Assembly (NCBI GenBank): GCA_945483525.1 | Contig: CALYRV010000022.1 | Span: 1 to 18,788 of the forward strand | Length of the DNA stretch: 18,788 bases | Direction: 5' to 3' | Source of the DNA: an uncultured Verrucomicrobiota bacterium | GTDB lineage: Bacteria; Verrucomicrobiota; Kiritimatiellia; RFP12; UBA1067 | In this document: in pieces, positions 9,901 through 16,553 of the stretch | Numbering within the stretch: position 1 is the first letter of the stretch | Layout of the letters: every line of letters starts with the position of its first letter | Program-made: the position numbers and the translations under genes | The notes under the pieces: generated by a model | The model's database searches: none | Told to the model about the DNA's origin: nothing | Seen by the model: only the letters and a program-made list of their open reading frames with translations

Positions 9901-12900
9901 GTTCGTGCACGAACCGCCGTCGGTTATATCAAGTTCGAGCTCCTTCGTCGCCGGCAACTGCTCGCAGTCCTGCACGTCGACACCGCTGTCACTACGGAAA
10001 CGAATCGGCACCATGTCAACCGCATGCCAGTCGGCATAACGATAAGCATCGAAGACCTCCTCGTCATCGGCAGACCAGATACCGCTCGGATAATGACCGT
10101 CGACCGGCGGAATCTCGGTAAAATTGACAATGTTCGTGGCGACTTCGACGACAATAGCATAATTGGCGGCGCCGTCCTCGTCATATACATTGTCAGTGAA
10201 GGCATTAACCACATCAAAATAAACGGTGCCGATACCGGCTTCATAACACGGAGAACAGATCTGGGCATAACGCTTGAGCCGATCATCACAGACGTTCTGC
10301 AACAGGAACGTGCCGGCATAACGATGATAGTCACCGATCAACAGACCCTGATAGCTGAGCATACGCTCGGACTGCGGATTCCACGGCAGATAGTTCTGCT
10401 CGCGATTGAGCCCCTCATTACCTTGCTCGCCGGGATGAAACTTACCATTATTAAACAGGTTTCCGAAACGAACATAGGTGAGACCCCAAATCCGCTTCGT
10501 ACCAGACATGTACTCGTGATGAGTACCCGCAAAAAGGTTATATTTCGCGAAATATTTAGACGCATCAAAATCAGAAACGTCAGCATCGGAATCGGCTTCG
10601 TGATGCGTCCAGTACGGGACACCCCACCCGTCCTCATTGTCATCATATCCCTGCGTATACATCGCAGCGCCTGGAATAGAAGAGTCGTTATTCGCGAGCA
10701 ACACACGGGCGTTCTCATCACCTAGCTTATGCGTGTCAATCGTCTTAACAATGCGAAAATCAATGGACTTCTCCAACGACGACCACTTGGAGATGTCAGA
10801 AGGCGTGTAACGGAAAATCGCACGATATTCACCGACGACTGACACCGGTAGCGACGACAGCGACTTGCCGGTCGAACGATCGTAATAGAAGACTTTCGCC
10901 GGCCCGCCATAGGTCTTACCAGGATTCACGACCGGCGCGGACTCGCCAGGAACCCACTGGGTCATGCTCATCGAAGGCTCGACCGTCCAGCGGTTCTGAA
11001 GGATCTTATCATCATTCTCAAACACCCGATCAGTCTTGATCATCGCATCATAATTGCCGAGATAATAATCTCTGAGTTCGCTCTTCTGCTCCTCCGTAGT
11101 CCCTGCGCTCCAAACCGAATCACGATCATTCTCCGGCAATTTGACATTGGCCCCCTGTCCCCAGCACATGATCACCTGAGTCGCAGGCAAATACTTCGGA
11201 ACCTTCACCCAAACATAGGTCTCATTAACAATGTCCCACTTGTCGATTACATAATCCAATGGTTCGCCGCCCTCATTAAAGAAACGGACGTCGCTGTAGA
11301 ACCCATCGGGATTTGCGCCGAACTCGAGATCCTCGAAGTAGAAGTCGCGCGGCGAATCAGCCGCAATCTTCACGAGGAATGGCTTGCCACCAAGCATATC
11401 ATATCCGGCGCGGAACGGTAACTCCGAATTCTCCCACTTGAGCGGACCGGAGGCAGTGATATTCATCTTACTGCCGCCAGCCTTGTTCTTATCGGCGAGC
11501 ATCGCCCCGGAACCGGACCACGGCTCGTCTTGGTCATTCAACGGGAAATACGCAAGCAGACCATCTTCGGCACCTGTAAGACGAACCCTGTTGCCATACA
11601 TGGTCTTGATGGTTTCGGCGTCAACCGCAGTATTGTACACCTGCACCTCGGCGATCTGACCGACGAACGCCATGCCGAGGTCGTCCGGAGTCGCAGGGTC
11701 GCACCCGATGGCAAGAGTGTTTTCAGAGCCTGCAGCGTAAAGCGGCGCCGTAGTGACACCCTCGTTGAACAGTTCGCCATCAAAATACAGGCAAATCTTA
11801 CCAGTCGCCAGGCAACGCGTCGCCATCACAAAATGCCACTTGCCGTCGCCGATCTCTGGACACAATTTCGCCGGCAAGAGATCACTGTTGTAGCTGGCGG
11901 ATCCATCAGTCTTACCGACACCTTGCACGCGGAGAGTCAGCTCGGTTGCCGACTTGTTGTCGATGACAATCGCCAACGGACCGCTGCCGCCATTCGAGCA
12001 CAACGAGACCAACTGCACCTTGTCACGGTTGTTCCACGACATCTGATTCCCCACGACGGCCGGATCCATCCTGAACCAGCAGCCGAGAGTAACCTCGCTA
12101 GTCTCCCCGATCTCGGACTTGTAGCTGTAGGCGGATACCGCCTTGGTGGCATCGGTCTTCGCCTTCGTCTCAAACATCTTGTAGTTGAAGCAGGCGGCGA
12201 GCGAGGAATCGGAAATGTCGTCGGCAAGCGAAAAACTCACGCGATGTCGGAAATCGTTGGTCGTCGCATATCCGCCAATTACAATTGCGCTCTCAATATT
12301 GAAGTCGAGCACCTTGGTCAACTCCGCGTATTCGTCAGTCTCCTGCACCGTGACCACCGCACGGAACGAACCCGGAGTAAGCGGCATCACCTCTCCGAGA
12401 GATTCGGAGGTGTTACGGTCGAAGTACTCGATGGAAACGACCGGATCGGCAGACTTCGGAACACCGATGTTGATCACCGCCCCCTTCTCGCCCTGCTTCC
12501 ACTCACGCTTTGAGATCGTCGGTTCGGACAGCCAATAGTTTAGCAGCTTCGTCGACCAGGTCTCGCCATGACGAACACGGCGATAGGCAGGACCGCAGAC
12601 GATAAACTCCGCATTGGTCGACTGATCCATTATAGCCCGATTCCACTCCACTGACTCCACCGAACTTGTAACTGCAGGATAGACCTCGCTCGGGTCGTTT
12701 TCAGGCGGATCAGCAAAATCCACCGGATTCCAGTACATCGTCAACACCGCATTGGTGCTGTTGTTGAAACGCGGCAACTGGACGTAAAGCGTGGAAACCC
12801 CATCGTCATTCCAGTTGGTTACCGCATACGGCACCGTGACATCAATCACAGCATTAGTTGATGCATCAATAAACCTGTCACGGAAATTGAAACGGATCGA

Positions 12901-13131
12901 TGAAGCTTCGAACCCGGCAAGGTCGTAATCAAAACCATTAGGACGAGCAGAAGAAATGTCAACGCGAAGCGGAAAATTAGAAATCACCGTCGACCCGCTA
13001 GCGTAACCAACGTTAGTAAATGCGACCGAATCCATGAACAACGCAGACAACTCGTTCGCGCGCACCGCGTGCGCACGCACGAGAAATAGCGCCGACAGAA
13101 GCAGCGGCACTGTTCTCAAGATTTTCAGCAT
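3964..13131 (-). CDS. Giant secreted multidomain protein (DUF2341, Ig-like, LamG, jelly-roll, lamin-tail)
   Basis: 3055-aa protein with a Sec signal peptide (1 to about 25). Order of units, positions approximate: DUF2341-like 27-165; Ig-like 198-280; LamG/concanavalin-like 343-530; second DUF2341-like 570-700; second Ig-like 711-797; then a long stretch of jelly-roll-like units, each ending in an I-D-N/E-V strand (about 1115, 1880 and 2255); a lamin-tail-like domain 2455-2610; and a beta-rich C-terminus. The two Ig-like units share the opening pattern W-x-x-E-P-[TS]-[IM]-S, a Trp, a Gly and a tyrosine-rich strand. LamG and DUF2341 folds usually bind polysaccharide or mediate surface contact. 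No protease or glycosidase motif is evident. The C-terminus has no transmembrane helix, LPXTG or PEP-CTERM signal. The reading frame is intact. The gene starts almost at its own promoter and is followed by a two-component system. Confidence 0.9.
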   Translation of the reverse strand: MLKILRTVPLLLSALFLVRAHAVRANELSALFMDSVAFTNVGYASGSTVISNFPLRVDISSARPNGFDYDLAGFEASSIRFNFRDRFIDASTNAVIDVTVPYAVTNWNDDGVSTLYVQLPRFNNSTNAVLTMYWNPVDFADPPENDPSEVYPAVTSSVESVEWNRAIMDQSTNAEFIVCGPAYRRVRHGETWSTKLLNYWLSEPTISKREWKQGEKGAVINIGVPKSADPVVSIEYFDRNTSESLGEVMPLTPGSFRAVVTVQETDEYAELTKVLDFNIESAIVIGGYATTNDFRHRVSFSLADDISDSSLAACFNYKMFETKAKTDATKAVSAYSYKSEIGETSEVTLGCWFRMDPAVVGNQMSWNNRDKVQLVSLCSNGGSGPLAIVIDNKSATELTLRVQGVGKTDGSASYNSDLLPAKLCPEIGDGKWHFVMATRCLATGKICLYFDGELFNEGVTTAPLYAAGSENTLAIGCDPATPDDLGMAFVGQIAEVQVYNTAVDAETIKTMYGNRVRLTGAEDGLLAYFPLNDQDEPWSGSGAMLADKNKAGGSKMNITASGPLKWENSELPFRAGYDMLGGKPFLVKIAADSPRDFYFEDLEFGANPDGFYSDVRFFNEGGEPLDYVIDKWDIVNETYVWVKVPKYLPATQVIMCWGQGANVKLPENDRDSVWSAGTTEEQKSELRDYYLGNYDAMIKTDRVFENDDKILQNRWTVEPSMSMTQWVPGESAPVVNPGKTYGGPAKVFYYDRSTGKSLSSLPVSVVGEYRAIFRYTPSDISKWSSLEKSIDFRIVKTIDTHKLGDENARVLLANNDSSIPGAAMYTQGYDDNEDGWGVPYWTHHEADSDADVSDFDASKYFAKYNLFAGTHHEYMSGTKRIWGLTYVRFGNLFNNGKFHPGEQGNEGLNREQNYLPWNPQSERMLSYQGLLIGDYHRYAGTFLLQNVCDDRLKRYAQICSPCYEAGIGTVYFDVVNAFTDNVYDEDGAANYAIVVEVATNIVNFTEIPPVDGHYPSGIWSADDEEVFDAYRYADWHAVDMVPIRFRSDSGVDVQDCEQLPATKELELDITDGGSCTNFYRVYAPVNIEAPCRFRIRRTRIDRTASVNPDADAFIIVDNVICSPARDMVRLVPYGWYDPLKSGKQLLGQEMAFEPSFPGVNDAVYGRVRALNRKGDELAPGDVTAVAMHYRWKYLEQAETEWMIADFYPSTLRSIAPLVLPAGLPGDLEFWFEGSQNSGYYTYANYSGTKIGVPWYSEAFALVTNGWNGAEAEWSVRIREGRSDWESVVLVVRNPVDNSITNLEMSLVEDHQWRGYYMTRDALEEGVDVRVEFRNLEPSGTREWDWNTNSYYLATIRDLPYSGRMTEGGTNDWTRVPVDAYTGYLMFQADDSSKGLSIVRADYQNFNCWNDGHGTNEVFVGSAADDSMLPTVGVSPLVRDFYVDYTTNQTVSVSTNKLWSLDFETRSDYVYDKTFAGGSERVNGWILGKGRYVYGGYKMPGSGTAFQMSGGGEGYVELSDQSIGLWPRGIEKVTFNARLAQAIDFDDFSYYDDGRRMSNYVFTAHTCFDLDDNKSFTGDASLSLIAYYVRGTGCYEARWEQVRGSIDTAGAVIGPSKMGQKLSIYRWNRNGKGGYDQTLLYSVENGVSGGFDFDAPTSSGLLSSAVFMQMSLAVYNVGGDNMIVVGLAAAGSKASQDRQSDTIWRYAAFRDNSANKLKCGTYGVLTANSNGYFVKPRIAELNAVQPSWGGVDLPAAGTGNFKNSNKAYPTLAFRSCRDDIADGLWVAVPGRNEVFVDNDSSNLYGLRAADVCQTVDLWAGDAGGGGAFDDLLASFVLSNNWGIINSTEEFGAELPLVWRTRDAKLQLRTGGDLDDKASPGVVIDNVVVHQWRGRNDIVLYSGDSPDNPNDCKEAVNGDPDEFVFMSGWINGHEDWRGTAVELSARRTIPGRPAGIRTPLMDGLDGRGSGIGSIEFSYRNCQTNVALLVQVATNVFRGSLADLTKAVDTSDEPGSWSTVARLGYDDLGSSGSTNISFSLRIQQNGYGALARVILDPELVESVVTNSDPSAFGSVEITRVVCQDEPPIDKGCWWGWNVRTLGNDADSEKRMYLPDASEHPSVGYSLALNNSTTDKVVEGKEKDYKRHMPFLQSPTFTNNVIGEVSFRARKYSTSGYSQYAEVAVYGIKLNDIASGVDTKWQLLTRFVVSNTVFTTYSYRAVDDGEYAAIRLGVTGVKGVNGASRGPAPQCGEDPVRVLIDEVTISEAVNPELAIRNVGAFRYDMMASCPADNVPSKEQQPLCREGWGVQCELYAVMLEDQIDKRRAPKVKLYWYEGSDVWGFDKWRSLPEHHEAWLAQATDTDALIYRSSYDTAPEAVIPQSVKEGGISPVVQYMLEVFFYTIDPKTGVATQKSRLIDVKAGEWEVPSWYAPIDFNTSVDYGKGEHWSCFCILDDVAPGWAWINEVNIVGGAYDPSGFDVDQNCQFVEIAAPVTADLSGWRIEMVQAAESSGYILTNTVAVFGARKLSGTKSKNEISNYVFHVVANPPIAGSYLDRSILDADGALDGTWRFDDFGNGYLFNNNNTLWDTEPLGIRLVRPNGIVEHEVLTIGEDLWGGTYSPSNVCRYLNSNMKPGTFFYPGDDHNSGDHSVGVVNNKGECAHDNWNNTMMRTPGRINEGQQIDPDIPVPYGEMIYIYSTLDQSGGNIWQSNDGGHTFTNETLRFFIKRGSAKGTNLVYQVEPWYEVDYSRQTCDGKTMEFDVTNGFNRATRTVEVKNIGKGCSNSVSIVAKACVDKRLVEYGVDENNPYTPAIIRWLQDGSTLRGEFANQDGVIRLGEFWGRKSGYIADLTLTEMYWLDIDPTVGEMVLVGGWGRAPQKLEIPANEYHAALTNDVMSPFLMITNKTTDIASPMYAKAWAPYVLRSVEPTKTSWDYESGSTSDWNSVTFKIKGIINNGHNSLDNPDNWVDLRWFVFHEDSFHQPGNALGAEPYTIDVEILDPMHRHDSPGYDAGWVHWLESHPDRSDLRPYYRWDINTRLKPKEIEVLKTNNVTVVTLP

Positions 13132-13139
13132 TTGTACAT

Positions 13140-13169
13140 ATTATACGCAAAAGCCGCGTACAAATGCAA
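13140..13169 (-). promoter_or_regulatory. Sigma70-like promoter of the giant-protein operon
   Basis: Minus-strand -35 TTGCAT (13164-13169), 18-bp spacer, perfect -10 TATAAT (13140-13145). Only 8 bp separate the -10 box from the ATG at 13131, so the predicted start (about 13133) leaves a 5' leader of about 2 nt. No Shine-Dalgarno site fits. The mRNA is therefore predicted to be leaderless. Confidence 0.75.
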
Positions 13170-13189
13170 GCGGAAAAATTCGGCGGCTT
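13151..13189 (-). terminator. Possible intrinsic terminator of the acyltransferase gene, overlapping the next promoter
   Basis: Just after the acyltransferase stop, the minus strand has AAGCCGC (13183-13189) and GCGGCTT (13151-13157), 25 bp apart, followed by a short T-run (GGCTTTT). An alternative inner stem, CCGC/GCGG, uses part of the same sequence. The loop contains the -35 box of the giant gene. The large loop and short T-run make it a weak terminator. An operator is the alternative. Confidence 0.35.
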
Positions 13190-13195
13190 AGAATT

Positions 13196-14323
13196 TCAGA
13201 CCTTCAGAAACAGCTGTTTCCGATAACAGACATACAGAAAATACCAGCAGACGAACATGTATGTCGCCCATAGGAACGCCTCCCCATAGACGTTCGGCAT
13301 CAGCGAAGCGAAACCGCCAAATAGCGCCTTATTCACCCTGTCCATCGGCACCACCACCTGGAGCATGTAAATGAGGATCGAATTCATGCCGATCACCCGG
13401 AACGGGAACGACCACGCGACCTTGCCCTTCACATCGATGATCCAGAAGAATAGCGCGAACGCCAGAGAGGAGATTCCGCCGACCACCAGAACGAAGCTCG
13501 GAGACCAGAGCGCCTTGTTGATCGGGAACACGAAACTCCACGCGTAACCGACTGCCAGCAGTCCTGCGCCCATCCCCGCAAGCAGCCCCGCCTTGCGCTC
13601 AAGAGACCACTCCGCCTTACGGACAATCTCGCCGGCGAACATTCCGAGCATGGCGGTGACGATCGCCGGGATATGCCCTGCAAAACCCTCGGGGTCGAAG
13701 ATCTGCAGTCCTGTCTTCCAGCTCCAGGCATCCCGGTAGAGATGGCCTCCCGTCAGCGTCCGGTCCAGCCAGCAGCCGATATTGCCCTCGGCCGAGAACG
13801 GATCCGTTCCGACCGGAGCATCAGGCGCGATCACAAACCGCGTGAACAGCGTCACCGCCACCAGAATGCCGGCGCCGATGGCGATACGCGCCTTCGTATT
13901 GAACAGCAGATATAGGAACGACGCCATCATCCAGGCGAAGCCGATGCGGCCGAGAACGGACCACACCCGTACGTGCGCAAGATCCTGCGAAAAATTCAAT
14001 CCAAGAAAGCCGGAATCGTGCTGAAAACCGAGCAAAGCCAGCAAAATGAACCGAATAAAACACTTTCGGGCAATCTGCCAGTCACTCATTCCCTTCTCTC
14101 GGCTCTTCGCCGCGGAAAACGGGAAGGAAATGCCGGCAATGAAGAGAAAAGTCGGAAATACACAGTCCATAAACTGGAGTCCGTGCCACGCGACATGTCC
14201 GAACACCTTGCCGAAATCGGCAAATCCCAGCAGTGCCGCCACCGCAACCACCAGCTGTTCGCCGCCCATAATGAACGACATGTCAAACCCACGTAATGCG
14301 TCAATTGATGCTAACCGTTTCAT
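13196..14323 (-). CDS. DUF5009/HGSNAT-like membrane acyltransferase
   Basis: Polytopic membrane protein of about 375 residues with roughly ten hydrophobic helices. It belongs to the family containing heparan-alpha-glucosaminide N-acetyltransferase and bacterial DUF5009 proteins, which are thought to move acyl groups across the membrane onto sugars. The hallmark N-terminus is RLASIDALRGFDM. WHGLQFMDCVFPTFLFIAG follows, and the mid-protein motif is DPEGFAGHIPAIVTAMLG. The ATG at 14323 is chosen because family members begin just before the DALRGFDM motif. An ATG at 14335 and a GTG at 14344 are in frame upstream, and none of the three has a clear ribosome-binding site. It starts 77 bp after the nucleoside hydrolase gene with no convincing promoter between, so it may be cotranscribed. 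The acceptor sugar is unknown. Confidence 0.85.
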   Translation of the reverse strand: MKRLASIDALRGFDMSFIMGGEQLVVAVAALLGFADFGKVFGHVAWHGLQFMDCVFPTFLFIAGISFPFSAAKSREKGMSDWQIARKCFIRFILLALLGFQHDSGFLGLNFSQDLAHVRVWSVLGRIGFAWMMASFLYLLFNTKARIAIGAGILVAVTLFTRFVIAPDAPVGTDPFSAEGNIGCWLDRTLTGGHLYRDAWSWKTGLQIFDPEGFAGHIPAIVTAMLGMFAGEIVRKAEWSLERKAGLLAGMGAGLLAVGYAWSFVFPINKALWSPSFVLVVGGISSLAFALFFWIIDVKGKVAWSFPFRVIGMNSILIYMLQVVVPMDRVNKALFGGFASLMPNVYGEAFLWATYMFVCWYFLYVCYRKQLFLKV

Positions 14324-14400
14324 CTGATTTCTCATTATTTGCACATTAAAGCATATTTTCTCCGGAATTCAGCGCTATCTTTGCACCTTTCCAGACAAAA

Positions 14401-15369
14401 TCACCATCCAACCCCGACGGGACGCATCATCAGCTCGTCGATCATCCTGCCGAGCTCCGCCTTCGTCCCCTTCTGGAAAAGCGCGTAGTGATTGCCGCTC
14501 TCGTCGTCCCTCCAGGTGTTGTTCCCCGTCTTCGGATCGATCGTGTAGGTTCCGCGCTTCGTCGTGAAGACATTGGGACGGACCGCCGCCAGCACCGTGA
14601 TCTCGTCCCAGGACGAACGACCGCGATGTTCCTCGTTACAGACCTTGAGGCAGCGCTCGAAGCCCTCGCATACCGGATTCGACTTATCGCCGGCACGACC
14701 GATCGGGAGTCCGGTCTTCACGTCGCGTCCGAGATGGAAATCGGAAACATACACCGGAACCGGCGAATCGCGAAAGGCGATCGCGGACGATTCGGCATCG
14801 GCAAAAGTGTTGAACTCGTGTCCGTTCGGATATCCGCACGCCATCGTGTACCACGCCTTCACCTTCTTCGCGACGAGATCGCGGTCAGCTTCAAGCAGAC
14901 GGCGGACGTTGGTCATCATGCCGATGGTGACGATGACGACGGACGTGTCCGGCTGCTCTGCCAGCACCTTACGATAAACTTCGACGGCGTCCGGCGCCAT
15001 GTCGCTGTTCGGGAACCTGAGCTTCGCCTTACGCGCCTCGACCATCTCCTTGAAGATCCTGTTGACGCCGCCGAGATCCTGTTCGCCGTCCGTGAATCCC
15101 CTGCCCTTCACGCATCCCATCGGCATATTCGTGCGACCGTAGTAGTCGTTGACGATCTGCACCATTCCGAGTGCCGGCGAATTCTTCGTCGAGGACATGA
15201 CGGCGATCAGCTCGCACTCTCCGGCGTCCGCGAGCGCGTTGGCGACGGACATCGCGCCGATGTCGTCGTAGTCACAGATCATGTCGGTATCGATGATAAG
15301 CCGCGGCACTTCTGCCGCTGCCAGGGAGAACATCGTGGATAATACTGTAACGAACGCAATCAGGCGCAT
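14401..15369 (-). CDS. Exported nucleoside hydrolase (inosine-uridine hydrolase family)
   Basis: 322-aa protein that should hydrolyse the N-glycosidic bond of nucleosides, giving free base and pentose. The Ca2+/ribose-binding signature is present as IDTDMICDYDD (residues 26-36), the asparagine-rich middle is in place, and a C-terminal Asp lies in SSWDEITVLAAV. A signal peptide (1 to about 19, ending LAAA) places it outside the cytoplasm, unlike the classical cytoplasmic enzymes. The start is supported by an AAGGGGA site 8 nt upstream. The first bases overlap a small ORF (15360-15485), and the transporter and ribokinase genes lie just upstream. The context implies ribose salvage from outside the cell. 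A related N-riboside or other glycoside is possible, because this exported subgroup is poorly characterised. Confidence 0.88.
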   Translation of the reverse strand: MRLIAFVTVLSTMFSLAAAEVPRLIIDTDMICDYDDIGAMSVANALADAGECELIAVMSSTKNSPALGMVQIVNDYYGRTNMPMGCVKGRGFTDGEQDLGGVNRIFKEMVEARKAKLRFPNSDMAPDAVEVYRKVLAEQPDTSVVIVTIGMMTNVRRLLEADRDLVAKKVKAWYTMACGYPNGHEFNTFADAESSAIAFRDSPVPVYVSDFHLGRDVKTGLPIGRAGDKSNPVCEGFERCLKVCNEEHRGRSSWDEITVLAAVRPNVFTTKRGTYTIDPKTGNNTWRDDESGNHYALFQKGTKAELGRMIDELMMRPVGVGW

Positions 15370-15485
15370 ATAGGTTTCCCCTTGTGTCCCCGGGAGTCGC
15401 AGGGACGGACTTCGAACTTGATATCCTTGTAACCTTGAGACTCGAGCTTCTCCTTGTAGAAGACGACCTTCACCGGTTCGCTCAT
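15360..15485 (-). CDS. Small ORF of 41 codons, unrecognised
   Basis: ATG at 15485, TGA at 15360-15362. It encodes a charged soluble peptide beginning MSEPVKVVFYKEKLE, with two cysteines near the end. Codon choice (AAG, GAG, CTC, GTC, TTC) matches the neighbouring genes, which argues for translation or recent descent from a coding sequence. It is in the same frame as the transporter, only four codons after its TGA, and its stop overlaps the start of the nucleoside hydrolase (ATGCGCCTGA). It has no clear ribosome-binding site. It may be a real small protein, a coupling leader, a readthrough tail of the transporter or a gene remnant. I do not recognise it. Confidence 0.35.
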   Translation of the reverse strand: MSEPVKVVFYKEKLESQGYKDIKFEVRPCDSRGHKGKPICA

Positions 15486-15497
15486 CGTGTCAGCATA

Positions 15498-16526
15498 TCA
15501 GGCCCCCGCCTTGATGAGGAGCGCGAGGCCAGCGACGAAGAGGACGAACATCGCGAAGTTCAGGACCGTCGACTTCTTCGGCGCACCCGCGAACTCCTTC
15601 CAGATGAGAATACCCCAGAGCGCGGAGACGAGCGTAGCGCCCTGTCCAAGCGCATAAGCGATCGCGGGACTCGCGGCGCCCGACGTGACGAACGAGAGGA
15701 GCGTGCCGAGCCCCCAGATAGAACCGCCGAGAACCCCAACGAGATGAATCGGGAAGCCACCCTTGAAGAACGCCGAAAACGCGACGGGTTCGCCGGAAAC
15801 CGGCTTCTTCATCGCGATAGTGTTCCAGAGGAAGTTAGAGACGAACACGCCGAGCGCGAAGACGAAGAACGCCGTGTAAGCCGTCATCTTGCCGGCCGCG
15901 GGCATCGCCTCGCTGAAGTTGTTGTCCATCACCTTGTTGACGAGCGGCGAGAACCACATCATCAACAGTCCCGCGATGATCGCGAAGACGAGTCCCTTGC
16001 GGGTCGATGACGAAGACGATGTCGAAGTCGAGGCGACGGACTGCTTGACCTTGAAGGCGAGCGCGTTGCAGACGATCGAGATCACGATGAGAACGAGACC
16101 AGCTGCGATCGTCGCGAACGGCTTTCCGTTCGGAGCCTGGACGTAATTGAAAAGCGTGCCACCGACAAGCGCAAGCCCGACGCCGACCGGGAACGCGACG
16201 GACATCCCGGCGACGGCAATGGACGCCGAAAGCAGGATGTTAGAGGCGTTGAAGACGATGCCGGCGAGAAGCGGCCAGATCCAGGTAGGGCCGAAGCTCG
16301 ACCTGAGGTTCGCGATGAAGCCCCAGTTCGTGTTATCGCCCATCGAGCCGAGCGTAAGGCCCATCACGAGCGAGAAGAGGAGGAGTCCGATCACGTAGTC
16401 CCAGTAGAACAACTCGTAACGCCAGCTCTTGCCAGCCAGCTTCTGAGTGTTGCCCCAGCTTCCCCAGCAGAACATGCAGACGACACAGAGAACGACGGCG
16501 AAGGTATAGTTAGATACGTAGAACAT
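15498..16526 (-). CDS. GRP/DMT-superfamily sugar transporter
   Basis: 342-aa, strongly hydrophobic protein with about ten predicted membrane helices and a short polar Ser/Thr-rich linker near the middle (about residues 165-175). The N-terminal motif CWGSWGNTQKLAGKSWRYEL and following YWDYVIG are typical of the GRP/RhaT-like branch of the DMT superfamily, which databases often label multidrug DMT permease. Its place between ribokinase and an exported nucleoside hydrolase argues for uptake of ribose or a nucleoside, not drug efflux. The start ATG is 11 bp after the ribokinase stop, in a heptamer repeat with no Shine-Dalgarno site, so translation probably depends on coupling. It ends at LLIKAGA, a normal family length. 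Confidence 0.87.
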   Translation of the reverse strand: MFYVSNYTFAVVLCVVCMFCWGSWGNTQKLAGKSWRYELFYWDYVIGLLLFSLVMGLTLGSMGDNTNWGFIANLRSSFGPTWIWPLLAGIVFNASNILLSASIAVAGMSVAFPVGVGLALVGGTLFNYVQAPNGKPFATIAAGLVLIVISIVCNALAFKVKQSVASTSTSSSSSTRKGLVFAIIAGLLMMWFSPLVNKVMDNNFSEAMPAAGKMTAYTAFFVFALGVFVSNFLWNTIAMKKPVSGEPVAFSAFFKGGFPIHLVGVLGGSIWGLGTLLSFVTSGAASPAIAYALGQGATLVSALWGILIWKEFAGAPKKSTVLNFAMFVLFVAGLALLIKAGA

Positions 16527-16529
16527 GAT

Positions 16530-16553
16530 GTTAGTTGTTAGCTGTTAGTTGTT
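16530..16553 (+). repeat. Heptamer tandem repeat GTTAGYT across the rbsK stop
   Basis: GTTAGTT (16530-16536), GTTAGCT (16537-16543), GTTAGTT (16544-16550) and a partial GTT. The repeat covers the last codons and stop of ribokinase and the leader of the transporter gene. An inverted copy of its core lies on the far side of ribokinase at 17503-17515. Confidence 0.75.

Noticed and set aside
9568..10725. 385-codon plus-strand frame inside the giant gene
   Set aside because: The minus-strand frame is continuous through it with domain structure. The plus-strand product has no motif, no ribosome-binding site and unusual composition (Ile, Arg, Thr rich).
14324..14344. Longer acyltransferase starts at GTG 14344 or ATG 14335
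   Set aside because: Neither has a ribosome-binding site, and family members start just before the DALRGFDM motif, as the ATG at 14323 does. The upstream starts cannot be fully excluded.
14488..15342. 284-codon plus-strand frame opposite the nucleoside hydrolase
   Set aside because: Shadow of the biased codon use of the real gene. Arg/His/Asp-rich product without any recognisable motif.
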